A program made the position numbers and the translations under genes. Below, one piece after another: positions 1 to 8,461 of a DNA stretch of 64,000 nt (position 1 is the stretch's first letter; each line of letters opens with the position of its first letter). The notes beneath the pieces were generated by a model that was not told the DNA's origin, made no database searches, and worked only from the letters and a program-made list of their open reading frames with translations. Source of the stretch: Parabacteroides goldsteinii (GTDB lineage: Bacteria; Bacteroidota; Bacteroidia; Bacteroidales; Tannerellaceae). The stretch is taken from positions 62,001-126,000 of the forward strand of contig NZ_JADNBB010000015.1 of NCBI RefSeq assembly GCF_015550595.1, given 5' to 3'.

Positions 1-1
1 C

Positions 2-889
2 CGTGATATCTTTTTTGAAGGGGTGAAACATTACCTGGATGAAGCCGCCCGCCTGATGGTGGATTGCTCCGGATTGAGCGGAGATATGAATCTGATTCAG
101 GGTATCGAGTTTGTCGACCAGAATTCGATCGGTAAGAGCTCCCGCTCTAATCCCGTGACCTATATCGGGGCTTATGACGAGATCCGTAAGTTGTTCGGCG
201 AACAACCTTTAGCCAAGCAAATGGGTTATACATCTGCATACTTCTCTTTTAATAAAGAAGGAGGACGCTGTGAGGAGTGCAAGGGTGACGGCCGGATCAC
301 TGTCGAGATGCAGTTTATGGCGGATATCACGCTCGAGTGCGAAACTTGTCACGGCAAACGCTTCAAACAGGATGTGCTCGATGTGGAATATCATGGGGCA
401 AACATTTATGATATGTTGGAAATGACGGTGAACCAGGCGATCGAATTCTTCGAACAGTATCCCGGCTCACAGGAAAAGAAGATTGTCAAGAAACTGAAAC
501 CGTTGCAGGATGTCGGTCTGGGTTATATCAAACTGGGACAAACGTCTTCTACGTTATCCGGCGGTGAGAACCAGCGTGTGAAACTGGCTTATTACCTGGG
601 ACAGGAAAAGCAGCAACCGACCTTGTTCGTGTTCGACGAACCGACCACCGGACTGCACTTTCACGATATAAAAACATTATTGAAAGCATTTAATGCCTTG
701 ATCGATAAAGGACATACGGTTGTGATCATCGAACATAACATGGACGTGATCAAATGTGCCGACTATCTGGTAGACTTAGGTCCGGAAGGTGGTAATGCCG
801 GCGGTTATCTGGTTTGTGCCGGAACACCGGAGGAAGTGGCTATGTGTCCGGAATCGTATACAGGAAAGTATTTAAAAGAAAAATTATAG
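2..889 (+). CDS. uvrA: Excinuclease ABC subunit A, 3' part
   Basis: C-terminal part of UvrA, the ATP-dependent damage-recognition subunit of nucleotide excision repair. The reading frame is open from the first bases of the window, so the N-terminal part lies upstream; a GTG at 23 is internal, not a start. Visible are the zinc-finger cysteines (CEEC and CETC about 20 residues apart), the ABC signature LSGGENQRVKLA, the Walker B stretch LFVFDEPTTGLH and the H-loop region VVIIEHNMDVI. Bacteroidales often carry two UvrA paralogs and this part cannot tell which one it is. The next gene starts 4 bases after the stop, so they may be co-transcribed. Confidence 0.93.
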   Translation, partial: RDIFFEGVKHYLDEAARLMVDCSGLSGDMNLIQGIEFVDQNSIGKSSRSNPVTYIGAYDEIRKLFGEQPLAKQMGYTSAYFSFNKEGGRCEECKGDGRITVEMQFMADITLECETCHGKRFKQDVLDVEYHGANIYDMLEMTVNQAIEFFEQYPGSQEKKIVKKLKPLQDVGLGYIKLGQTSSTLSGGENQRVKLAYYLGQEKQQPTLFVFDEPTTGLHFHDIKTLLKAFNALIDKGHTVVIIEHNMDVIKCADYLVDLGPEGGNAGGYLVCAGTPEEVAMCPESYTGKYLKEKL

Positions 890-893
890 AGCT

Positions 894-2036
894 ATGAACA
901 ACTTCAAGTTTCAGAATCCTACCCGACTGATCTTCGGTAAAGGGATGATTGCGGAATTGAATAAAGCTATTCCCGCCGATAAGCGCATCATGATCACTTT
1001 CGGAGGTGGCAGCGTAAAGAAAAACGGCGTATACGACCAGGTAATAAAGGCTTTGGCTGGACGGGAGTATGTAGAGTTCTGGGGAATCGAACCGAACCCT
1101 TCGATCGAGACTTTGCGTAAGGCAATCGCTTTAGGTAAGGAAGAGAACGTGGATTTTCTATTGGCTGTGGGCGGTGGATCGGTACTTGATGGGACTAAGC
1201 TGATCTCTGCCGGTTTATTGTATGACGGTGATGCCTGGGATCTGGTAAAGAGAGGTGCTGCCAAAGAGACTGTTCCGATGGGAGCTGTGCTTACTTTGCC
1301 TGCTACCGGCTCGGAAATGAATAACGGTGCAGTGATCTCCCGTCATGAAACAAAAGAGAAATATCCGTTTTATAGTAATTTCCCGGTTTTCTCGATCCTC
1401 GATCCGGAAACGACTTTTACGTTACCGGCTCATCAGATCGCTTGTGGTCTGGCCGATACGTTTGTGCATGTAATGGAACAGTATATGACTACCACCGGAC
1501 AGTCGCGCCTGATGGATCGCTGGGCTGAAAGTATCCTGAGCACTGTTATTGAGATAGCTCCTAAGATCAAGGCGAATCAGCAGGATTATAATGTAATGGC
1601 TGACTTTATGCTTTCTGCCACAATGGCATTGAACGGCTTTATCGCTATGGGGGTTACCCAAGACTGGGCTACTCACATGATCGGTCATGAACTGACTGCT
1701 TTACATGGTCTGACACATGGTGCTACTTTGGCTATTGTTTTCCCCGGTACTTTGCGTACCCTTCGCCCGCAGAAACAGGATAAGATCCTTCAATATGGCG
1801 AACGCGTCTGGGGTATTACCGAAGGTTCGGTTGACGAACGTGTCGATCAGGCTATCCGGAAGACAGAAGAGTTTTTCCGCAGCCTGGGTCTGTCCACCCG
1901 TCTGGGTGAAGAAAATATCGGTGAAGAAACAATTGCCGAAATCGAACGCCGCTTCAATGCAGCCAATGTCGCTTATGGTGATGCCGGAAATGTAACCGGA
2001 GCAGTTGCCAGACAAATCCTTGAAAACTGTAAATAA
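894..2036 (+). CDS. yqhD: Iron-containing alcohol dehydrogenase, YqhD-type NADPH aldehyde reductase
   Basis: 380-residue group III metal-dependent alcohol dehydrogenase that resembles E. coli YqhD along its whole length, including the start MNNFKFQNPTRLIFGKG, the nucleotide loop VGGGSVLDGTK and GAVLTLPATGSEMN. Metal-ligand regions DTFVHVMEQY, HMIGHEL and LHGLTHG contain the expected Asp and His residues. YqhD reduces short and medium aldehydes, including lipid-peroxidation products, with NADPH; the same role here is inferred from similarity. It follows uvrA by 4 bases and ends at a strong hairpin terminator. Both genes fit a damage-defence theme, but this pairing may be chance. Confidence 0.9.
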   Translation: MNNFKFQNPTRLIFGKGMIAELNKAIPADKRIMITFGGGSVKKNGVYDQVIKALAGREYVEFWGIEPNPSIETLRKAIALGKEENVDFLLAVGGGSVLDGTKLISAGLLYDGDAWDLVKRGAAKETVPMGAVLTLPATGSEMNNGAVISRHETKEKYPFYSNFPVFSILDPETTFTLPAHQIACGLADTFVHVMEQYMTTTGQSRLMDRWAESILSTVIEIAPKIKANQQDYNVMADFMLSATMALNGFIAMGVTQDWATHMIGHELTALHGLTHGATLAIVFPGTLRTLRPQKQDKILQYGERVWGITEGSVDERVDQAIRKTEEFFRSLGLSTRLGEENIGEETIAEIERRFNAANVAYGDAGNVTGAVARQILENCK

Positions 2037-2052
2037 ACCATCTTTATACAGA

Positions 2053-2099
2053 ATCCTCTGCTGTTGAATGTTAATTAATATTCCGGCAGAGGATTTTTT
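2053..2099 (+). terminator. Rho-independent terminator after yqhD
   Basis: A perfect 9-bp stem (ATCCTCTGC at 2053-2061, GCAGAGGAT at 2086-2094) is followed by a run of T on the plus strand. Confidence 0.85.
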
Positions 2100-2153
2100 G
2101 TGCTCATTTGAATATATTTATTACCTTTGATACTATCAAATGATACTACCGGC

Positions 2154-2521
2154 ATGAAACCTCCTTATAATATAACCCCTTACATATTCTTATTAAAGAG
2201 AATCAAGAAGAATATTATCGAATGTTGGCTGTGGCTGATAGCCAGGGAGCATCCACTGTTTTTATAGAGTTTATGCTCCGGATTTTAGAAGAATCGCTGG
2301 AAGAGTTGCTACAATCGCAAAATATAACTATTTCAGGTAGTGACAGGATTGCTTTATTTAAGGACTATATCGCAGATCGATCTTTTACCCGTAAAGATTA
2401 TCTGAGATATTTTAAAGAACTGTCAACGGCTACAGCCAGCCGTGATCTGAAAGATGCTGTCGATAATCATTTGTTGCGGAAAGAAGGAGAGAAAAGTCTG
2501 ACACGTTATACATATATATAA
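2154..2521 (+). pseudogene. Fic family protein, internally deleted remnant
   Basis: At 2154 an ATG opens a frame reading MKPPYNITPYIF, which matches the usual N-terminus of Bacteroidales Fic proteins (MKPPYEIT type). It runs out of homology after about 12 codons. In another frame, from about 2171 to the stop at 2521, lies the typical C-terminal part: KENQEEYYR, then FIEFMLRILEESLEELL, then a winged-helix-like tail. The whole Fic catalytic core, including the HPFxxGNGR loop, is missing, and the two ends are out of frame. An intact gene would be near 1 kb, but only about 370 bases remain. A 99-residue ORF from the ATG at 2222 could still be translated but has no catalytic part. The Fic assignment is from family memory. 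Confidence 0.72.
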
Positions 2522-2533
2522 GATATAGATAAT

Positions 2534-2572
2534 AAAAAAGGAGAATGCCTCATATCGGGGACATTCTCCTTT
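2534..2572 (-). terminator. Terminator for the lipoprotein gene
   Basis: Perfect 11-bp stem, AAAGGAGAATG at 2537-2547 with its complement at 2562-2572. Read on the minus strand it is followed by a run of T (2534-2539), just beyond the stop of the lipoprotein gene. It may also stop leftward or rightward read-through between the convergent genes. Confidence 0.8.
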
Positions 2573-2593
2573 ATATATTGGATAGAATTAGTC

Positions 2594-3169
2594 TTATTTC
2601 TTCTTCATATCAAATGATAAGTCCATCGGAGTAAAAGGAAATGCGTTTTCACCAACTTTTACGCTGGCAGCTTTTAATGCGAATTTCAAGTTCTTGTCGT
2701 TAATTGCATAAGAAGCTTTGTTTGGTACTTCAATGTTTACTACCACTTCCATATTCAATGCTTTGATGGATATCTTCAATGGATCCGGATTTAATGTCAT
2801 GACAACAGAATCTTTTGCCGCATTCATTGTTGCCGTGTAGTTTGTTTTGTATTGCAGACTATCACCAATCTGTTCAATGATAGGTTTTGAAGCTTCTTCA
2901 CCCAGGATTGCTACTACTAATGCCTGATAAGGGAATTTTTCGAATTGAATTGAGTCATTTGCGACTTTAAGTTCCAACTCTGTTGCTGTGGGATCAGCTG
3001 CTGTTGCTTTGGCTTCTTTAGCATAAGTCATCTTTCCGGTAAATTCACCATTTACATCTTCCACTGTTCCTACTGTCGGGGTCTCATCGTCATCATCACT
3101 ACAAGAAGCAAAAGTTAAACCAAATACAGCTAGCATCATCACAAGTGACCATTTCAACGTCTTTTTCAT
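2594..3169 (-). CDS. Putative surface lipoprotein, DUF4840-like
   Basis: 191-residue lipoprotein. Residues 1-22 are a lipoprotein signal peptide ending in FASC, followed at once by SDDDDE, an acidic stretch of the kind that sends Bacteroidetes lipoproteins to the cell surface. The rest is predicted mainly beta, with alternating hydrophobic residues and no catalytic motif. It recalls the DUF4840 lipoprotein family, whose role is unknown; that assignment is tentative. It stands alone, with its own terminator and 280 bases of upstream DNA shared with a divergent histidine kinase gene. That upstream stretch (3170-3451) is AT-rich and shows only the kinase promoter element. Confidence 0.75.
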   Translation of the reverse strand: MKKTLKWSLVMMLAVFGLTFASCSDDDDETPTVGTVEDVNGEFTGKMTYAKEAKATAADPTATELELKVANDSIQFEKFPYQALVVAILGEEASKPIIEQIGDSLQYKTNYTATMNAAKDSVVMTLNPDPLKISIKALNMEVVVNIEVPNKASYAINDKNLKFALKAASVKVGENAFPFTPMDLSFDMKKK

Positions 3170-3417
3170 CGTTCTTATTTTTTTAGTGTTAATAAATTAT
3201 GTACGACTAATAAGATGGAAGGAGTTGACAAAAGGCTGCATTGAAATCAAATAATAATCGAAAAAAGAAATAAGATTTTTATTTGAAGCGTTTTAAACCA
3301 TCTTTTTTAAGCGTCCATTCGAGGGTCTGTATTTCCCGGCAAAGTATCTTCTTGTTATATTTGATGAAACTGGTTATAAATCAATGATAAACATATCTTC
3401 TTTTTCTTTTTTCTGAG

Positions 3418-3425
3418 TATATTTG
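3418..3425 (+). promoter_or_regulatory. Bacteroidetes -7 element (TATATTTG)
   Basis: Exact match to TAnnTTTG, 27 bases before the histidine kinase ATG. No clear TTG -33 box at the usual distance. Confidence 0.45.
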
Positions 3426-3451
3426 CAACCTATAAAGAAATTAATAAGTTT

Positions 3452-5554
3452 ATGGCATTGTTTGGCCGGGAGACGAGTATAAGGTATATATTCTTTTTGG
3501 GGGGCTTGTTTTTGTTTTCTACTGTATTGTGGGGAAAGGAGGCTGTTTCTTTCTGTTGTTTGTCGGAGGACACTTCAGAATCCGGCCTTTGGTGTGAACG
3601 CTCGTTAGAGATCATTCTGATACTCTCGTTACTCGTATTTATGTTTATCCTGTTTTTTACTATCTTTTATTATCGGCGTAAAAAAGAAAAAAGCTATAAG
3701 GCGGCGAACCGGAAAATGATGCAGTTGCTGGAAGCAATGCCCAATATGGCATTGGTATACGATCGGGAATTAAGAATTCTGGATGTTATAAATCCGCAGG
3801 AGGGAATATTGCTTGGCATTAAGAAGGAAAAACTGGTCGGTATAACAATGAATGATTTGGCAGTCAGGTATCCGGTGCATGCCGATGCTTCCCGGACAAT
3901 AGAACATTATATCAGTGAAACCCGGAATATAGGAAAGACTTTTTCATTTACTTATGAAGTATCCGATGGCGAAACTACTTATTATATGAACGCCCGCTCA
4001 GCCCCGTTTGCCGAGGGAGGGGTTATCTGTTTTGTACATGATGTTACTCCTCAGGTTACTGCCGAGAAAGAAATATCCAATTGGAAAACTTTCCTGCAGT
4101 CGATCGTGGATAATTTGCCTGTCGGACTTTTTGTAAAGGATGTATCCGATGACTACCGTTATTTGTTCTATAATAGCAAAGTGAACGAGTTTTATCAGGG
4201 AGACCGGAGGTTCATGCTGGGAAAAAATGACTTTGAAGTGGATGATCCGAATGCAGAAAAATACAGGAAAGAGGATGAGTTGGTGTTGAATAGTGACCAC
4301 CCGATCTCTTTCGACCGTGTTTTTATGAATGAGCTTCCCGGTAACGGTTTCCGTTGGGGCGTAACGACCAAGTCGAAACTCACGGATAGTAACGGGCGGT
4401 GTTATATCGTTGCTATCCTTGTCGATACCACGGAGGTTCGAAAGAAAGAGCATGAGATGGAGCAGAATAAACTTAAACTGGAATTTACGATCGATGCCGC
4501 ACAGATCATCCCTTGGGAATTCAGCGTGGTTGAACGTACCTTCTATACACAAGGCTATCTGACAAATGAAGGTAGAAGAGTGATCTCGGAAGTAAATTAT
4601 TTGTCGTATGTGCATCCGGAAGATGTGGAACTGGTAAAGGATGGACTGGCCGATCTGATTAATGGCAGCGATAAGGTCATGGATATCCAGGCACGTATCG
4701 CTTTCCCCGAGCAAGAGGAACGGTGGTTTGAGTTGCAAGCAGTCTCGTATGAGCATGACGATCAGGGGCGTGTGTCGCGTATCCTGGGAATCCGTCGCGA
4801 TATAACCGACTTGAAAATGACAAATGAACTGATCCGCCTGCGTGATAAAGCCGAAGAATCCAACCGTTTGAAAAGTGCTTTCCTAGCCAATATGAGCCAT
4901 GAAATCCGTACACCGCTTAATGCAATTGTCGGCTTCTCTAATCTGATTACCATGGCAGAAGATCCGGATGAGGTAGAGGAATACTGCCGGATCATTGAAA
5001 CGAACAATGAATTGTTGCTGCAACTGGTCAATGACATTCTTGACTTGTCGAAGATCGAAGCCGGGCAACTCGACTTTAATTATTCGGAGGTGGATCTCCC
5101 TGTAATTATTCGTGACCTGGAGCAGGTTTACAAGAGCCGGACCAAAGAGGGGGTACAACTGATCTGCGAGATACCGGATGTATCTTATATAATACAATCG
5201 GAAAGAAACCGCCTGACCCAGGTGCTTTCCAACTTTATGAGTAACGCCTGTAAGTTTACGTTTACGGGTTCGATCCGGATAGGGTATGAACATATTGACG
5301 GTGGTTTGCGCTTTTTCGTTACGGACACCGGTAAAGGAATTGCGGCAAAGAACTTGGCAAACGTTTTTGACCGGTTTGCCAAATTCGATTCTTTCATCCA
5401 GGGCACAGGACTGGGACTATCTATTTGCCAGTCTATTGTACAGTCTTTGGGAGGAGAGATCGGGGTGGTATCTGAAGAAAGAGAAGGTTCGACCTTCTGG
5501 TTCACGTTGCCTGAAGATTCTGTATCCGCCTTAACATCTTCCCCGGTTTCGTAA
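3452..5554 (+). CDS. PAS-domain sensor histidine kinase
   Basis: 700-residue membrane kinase. Residues 8-30 form a hydrophobic N-terminal segment and 51-74 a strong transmembrane helix followed by RRKKEK. Three PAS-like domains follow (about 85-200, 210-330 and 345-455). The HisKA dimerisation region carries [10 protein letters not shown] with the phosphorylated His at residue 483. The ATPase domain has the N-box near 593 (NFMSNACKF), DTGKGI at 625 and GTGLGL at 651. There is no receiver or output domain, so it is a classical rather than hybrid kinase. No response regulator gene lies beside it, so the partner is unknown. The short periplasmic stretch (about 20 residues) suggests signals are sensed by the cytoplasmic PAS domains. 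Confidence 0.92.
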   Translation: MALFGRETSIRYIFFLGGLFLFSTVLWGKEAVSFCCLSEDTSESGLWCERSLEIILILSLLVFMFILFFTIFYYRRKKEKSYKAANRKMMQLLEAMPNMALVYDRELRILDVINPQEGILLGIKKEKLVGITMNDLAVRYPVHADASRTIEHYISETRNIGKTFSFTYEVSDGETTYYMNARSAPFAEGGVICFVHDVTPQVTAEKEISNWKTFLQSIVDNLPVGLFVKDVSDDYRYLFYNSKVNEFYQGDRRFMLGKNDFEVDDPNAEKYRKEDELVLNSDHPISFDRVFMNELPGNGFRWGVTTKSKLTDSNGRCYIVAILVDTTEVRKKEHEMEQNKLKLEFTIDAAQIIPWEFSVVERTFYTQGYLTNEGRRVISEVNYLSYVHPEDVELVKDGLADLINGSDKVMDIQARIAFPEQEERWFELQAVSYEHDDQGRVSRILGIRRDITDLKMTNELIRLRDKAEESNRLKSAFLANMSHEIRTPLNAIVGFSNLITMAEDPDEVEEYCRIIETNNELLLQLVNDILDLSKIEAGQLDFNYSEVDLPVIIRDLEQVYKSRTKEGVQLICEIPDVSYIIQSERNRLTQVLSNFMSNACKFTFTGSIRIGYEHIDGGLRFFVTDTGKGIAAKNLANVFDRFAKFDSFIQGTGLGLSICQSIVQSLGGEIGVVSEEREGSTFWFTLPEDSVSALTSSPVS

Positions 5555-5585
5555 GGGAAAGATTATAAGGCGGATATTCTTGTGA

Positions 5586-6965
5586 TCAGATCAGTTGACC
5601 TACTTCCTGTAAACGTTTTCTTAATTGTTTGATATCCACATTATGGACATCCGGAGATTTGGATGGATAGATCTGGCCGGCAGCAATACCGACGGCTTCC
5701 CCGGTCACTAAGGATGGCGGCATAACGCGTAAACTGCCATGTGCATATGAGTCCGTCGAAATACAACGTCCGGCAACCATTACATTTTTTAGATCCATAG
5801 GGGTAAGGCAACCGAACGGTATTCCGTGGGATTCTCCTTTTTTGTAACGGGGATAAACCGTTGCATCCTGTTTATGAACATCGATATAATAACAGTTACG
5901 TCCGATACCATCGTTAAATTCCCGGCGTTCCAGCCAATCTTCCAATGTAAATGTATAGTCACATTTTATCCGGCGGCTTTCCCGTATCCCCATCAAATTG
6001 GCTGTACCTGCCAGAAACGATGACGCAAACGATTTAGGTTCGAATTCTACCAGCCCTTCATGTAACTGCCGTGCCAGTTTACGCCCTTTCATCATGGCTT
6101 CTGTCAATGATGCCGGATCGGTACTGTCGACAGTTACGTGTCCGGCGTTGAATCCCAGGAATCCGGGACCGATCAGTTTGTCATTCATGTGTTTATCCTT
6201 TACCAACGGATACTTCGGGTTACCGTAGATCGAATGGATCGGACTGTTTGGCCGGTTGGTATGGACATTCCCTATTATAGAAAATGCATATGGATCGACA
6301 TTCGATACGGTGAAGCATAAAGTACCTTCCTGCACGGAACCGCTGTCGTCTCCCATAACGAAACCGGCTCCGGCCCAGGCGGCCAGGTCTCCGTCACCCG
6401 TGCAATCGATAAATACCTTTGCTTTATAAGTAGACAGTCCGGCTTTGTTGGCAACAACTATTGCGTCGACCACTCCTTTCCGTTTCATTTCGACGGCTGC
6501 CATTGTTGAGAAAAACAGGACTGATACACCGGCGGAGGTCACCAAATCATCGTATACAACCTTTAAGTATTCACCGTTTATCGGAACCCAATTATCGTAA
6601 TGGATATGGGGCACTCCTTTTTTCGATTCGGTGAAGACTTTCTCCGCAATACCTTTATAGATGATTTTTTCACCGTCTGTAAAAGGGCACCAGGCATTTA
6701 GCAAGCCGGAGGTCCCCATTCCTCCCAAAGCACCTGTTCCTTCTATTAATAATGTTTTGGCACCTTCGCGTGCCGCGGCCGTAGCCGCAGCACATCCCGA
6801 AGGTCCTCCTCCGACAACTATCACATCCCAATCATCGTAAACCGGTATCTTCGATTTATCCGGTGAATAACTGCCGGTAGGATTTTCCGCAGCAAACGGT
6901 GTTACGCTTGCTACGGATGCCAGGCCTAAAGAACTAATGTTTCTGATAAATTTTCTTCTTTTCAT
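5586..6965 (-). CDS. Exported FAD-dependent oxidoreductase
   Basis: Flavoprotein of the FAD_oxidored (PF12831-like) type, 459 residues from the chosen ATG at 6965, one base after the susD stop; a longer frame to 7004 would run into susD. The N-terminus MKRRKFIRNISSLGLASV looks like a twin-arginine signal, suggesting folded export with cofactor. The dinucleotide-binding motif VIVVGGGPSGCAAATAAAREG follows at about residue 48, with GTGALGGMG after it, and the C-terminal MVAGRCISTDSYAHGS block contacts FAD in this family. Substrate unknown. As last gene of a sigma/FecR/SusC/SusD unit it probably acts in the periplasm on the compound imported by SusCD. Confidence 0.85.
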   Translation of the reverse strand: MKRRKFIRNISSLGLASVASVTPFAAENPTGSYSPDKSKIPVYDDWDVIVVGGGPSGCAAATAAAREGAKTLLIEGTGALGGMGTSGLLNAWCPFTDGEKIIYKGIAEKVFTESKKGVPHIHYDNWVPINGEYLKVVYDDLVTSAGVSVLFFSTMAAVEMKRKGVVDAIVVANKAGLSTYKAKVFIDCTGDGDLAAWAGAGFVMGDDSGSVQEGTLCFTVSNVDPYAFSIIGNVHTNRPNSPIHSIYGNPKYPLVKDKHMNDKLIGPGFLGFNAGHVTVDSTDPASLTEAMMKGRKLARQLHEGLVEFEPKSFASSFLAGTANLMGIRESRRIKCDYTFTLEDWLERREFNDGIGRNCYYIDVHKQDATVYPRYKKGESHGIPFGCLTPMDLKNVMVAGRCISTDSYAHGSLRVMPPSLVTGEAVGIAAGQIYPSKSPDVHNVDIKQLRKRLQEVGQLI

Positions 6966-6966
6966 A

Positions 6967-8448
6967 TTACCATCCGGGATTTTGTTCCAGTAATTTATTC
7001 GCATCCAATTCGGTGACAGGTATAGGCAACAAATAATGTTTTTCTTCTATCACTGCTCCGATAGCCGGATTTTGTTTCATCATCGCTTCTTTCAGTTTAT
7101 GTGTGCGCAAGAGGTCGAAGCGGCGATGTCCTTCGAAGGCAAACTCTCTGCGACGCTCCAGAAGGATGGTGTCCAGAAAGTCCTCCTTATTTAATCCTGT
7201 CTTGATATCGATAGGCGAAGTTTCATTCATGTTAAACCCGAAAGCCCGGCGGCGTACTACGTTCAGGCAATTATATGCCTCTGCATCAGATGGATTGATG
7301 GCGTTTAAAGCTTCTGCACGCATCAAGTAGACATCCGAGTAACGCAATAGCGGATAATTATTTTCTCCTCCCTGTGATCTTACGGCTAGTGGAGATGGAT
7401 CCTGGAATTTGTTCACATAACAGGGAAATTCATAATTAGAAGACATATTCGGATATTCTTCTTTGGTGTAAAGGCGAACATTTATATCCCGCCGTAGATC
7501 TCCTTCTTCATAACAGTTATAGTGATCGGATGTCACAGGGTTATCGCCGTATCCTACCCAGCCGTTTATATTGACAAAGGGAGGACGGTAAAAACCGTTG
7601 TAATTACTCCCTATCACTCCCGGAGTGTTCCGTTTATACTGAATTTCGAAAATAGACTCTTGTCCGTTTTCTTTTTCAACATCAAAGTTATCAGCGTAGT
7701 TTTCCCAGAGTTTATATCCCATTTGCATTATATCCTCTGTCTCTTTCACTACATTCTGATAATCCTCACGGGTTAAATATACTTTTGCCAGTAAGGCGGC
7801 TGCGGAACCTTTTGTGGCACGTCCTAAATAACCGCTGGGCAGTTGACCGACAGAAGGTAAAACAGATTTGGCTTCCTGTAAGTCTTTTATGATCTGCTCA
7901 TAACATTGGTCGGTTGTATTTCTTGCCACTTCCAATCCGTCCAGTTTTGTCGTTTGTTGTAGTACCAGAGGTACTCCTCCATATACGCGGACTAAGTTGA
8001 AGTAAGCTAAAGCCCGCAGGAATTTAGCTTCTCCGACAAGCCTGCTTCTCACTTCTTCTTTGATCAGGTCGCTCCCCATATTCGAAATGTTCTCTATTGC
8101 GAAATTGGAGCGGTTGACTGCTATATAATGTTTGATCCAGACAGAATAAACCAAATTCGTATTCCCGTCAAACTCAAACTTATCCAATGCATTTTTATCC
8201 AGATTGGTGGTGGTACGGCCGCCGCCCCATTCACTATCGTCCGTACCCTGGCTTTGCAGCACTTCCCAGAACTGATTGTAAATGTCGTTATCCGTAAAAA
8301 CAGAATAAGCTCCGTATACGGCTGCAGTCGCGTCTTCTTCCGATTTAAAGAAGTTTTCGGGGCTGAGATTGGATTCCGGGATCAGATTCATATCTGTACA
8401 AGAACTCATCATGATTGAGCTCACGATTATAAATGCTATCTTTTTCAT
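6967..8448 (-). CDS. SusD/RagB family nutrient-binding lipoprotein
   Basis: 493-residue outer-membrane lipoprotein with signal peptide and lipobox ending MSSC at residue 16. The SusD fold is shown by the N-terminal block (NLIPESNLSPENFFKSEEDA), the TPR-like helices (LRALAYFNLVRVYGGVPLV) and the C-terminal block (ERRREFAFEGHRRFDLLR) near residues 425-445. SusD proteins cap the SusC channel and capture the substrate. The gene is 13 bases after susC and 1 base before the flavoprotein gene, so all three are one transcript. No glycoside hydrolase is nearby, so the ligand cannot be called a glycan with confidence. Confidence 0.95.
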   Translation of the reverse strand: MKKIAFIIVSSIMMSSCTDMNLIPESNLSPENFFKSEEDATAAVYGAYSVFTDNDIYNQFWEVLQSQGTDDSEWGGGRTTTNLDKNALDKFEFDGNTNLVYSVWIKHYIAVNRSNFAIENISNMGSDLIKEEVRSRLVGEAKFLRALAYFNLVRVYGGVPLVLQQTTKLDGLEVARNTTDQCYEQIIKDLQEAKSVLPSVGQLPSGYLGRATKGSAAALLAKVYLTREDYQNVVKETEDIMQMGYKLWENYADNFDVEKENGQESIFEIQYKRNTPGVIGSNYNGFYRPPFVNINGWVGYGDNPVTSDHYNCYEEGDLRRDINVRLYTKEEYPNMSSNYEFPCYVNKFQDPSPLAVRSQGGENNYPLLRYSDVYLMRAEALNAINPSDAEAYNCLNVVRRRAFGFNMNETSPIDIKTGLNKEDFLDTILLERRREFAFEGHRRFDLLRTHKLKEAMMKQNPAIGAVIEEKHYLLPIPVTELDANKLLEQNPGW

Positions 8449-8461
8449 AACTTAGACTCAA

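Noticed and set aside
3998-4756. Long antisense ORF inside the histidine kinase
   Set aside because: It is a shadow of a strongly supported kinase reading frame, without recognisable domains.
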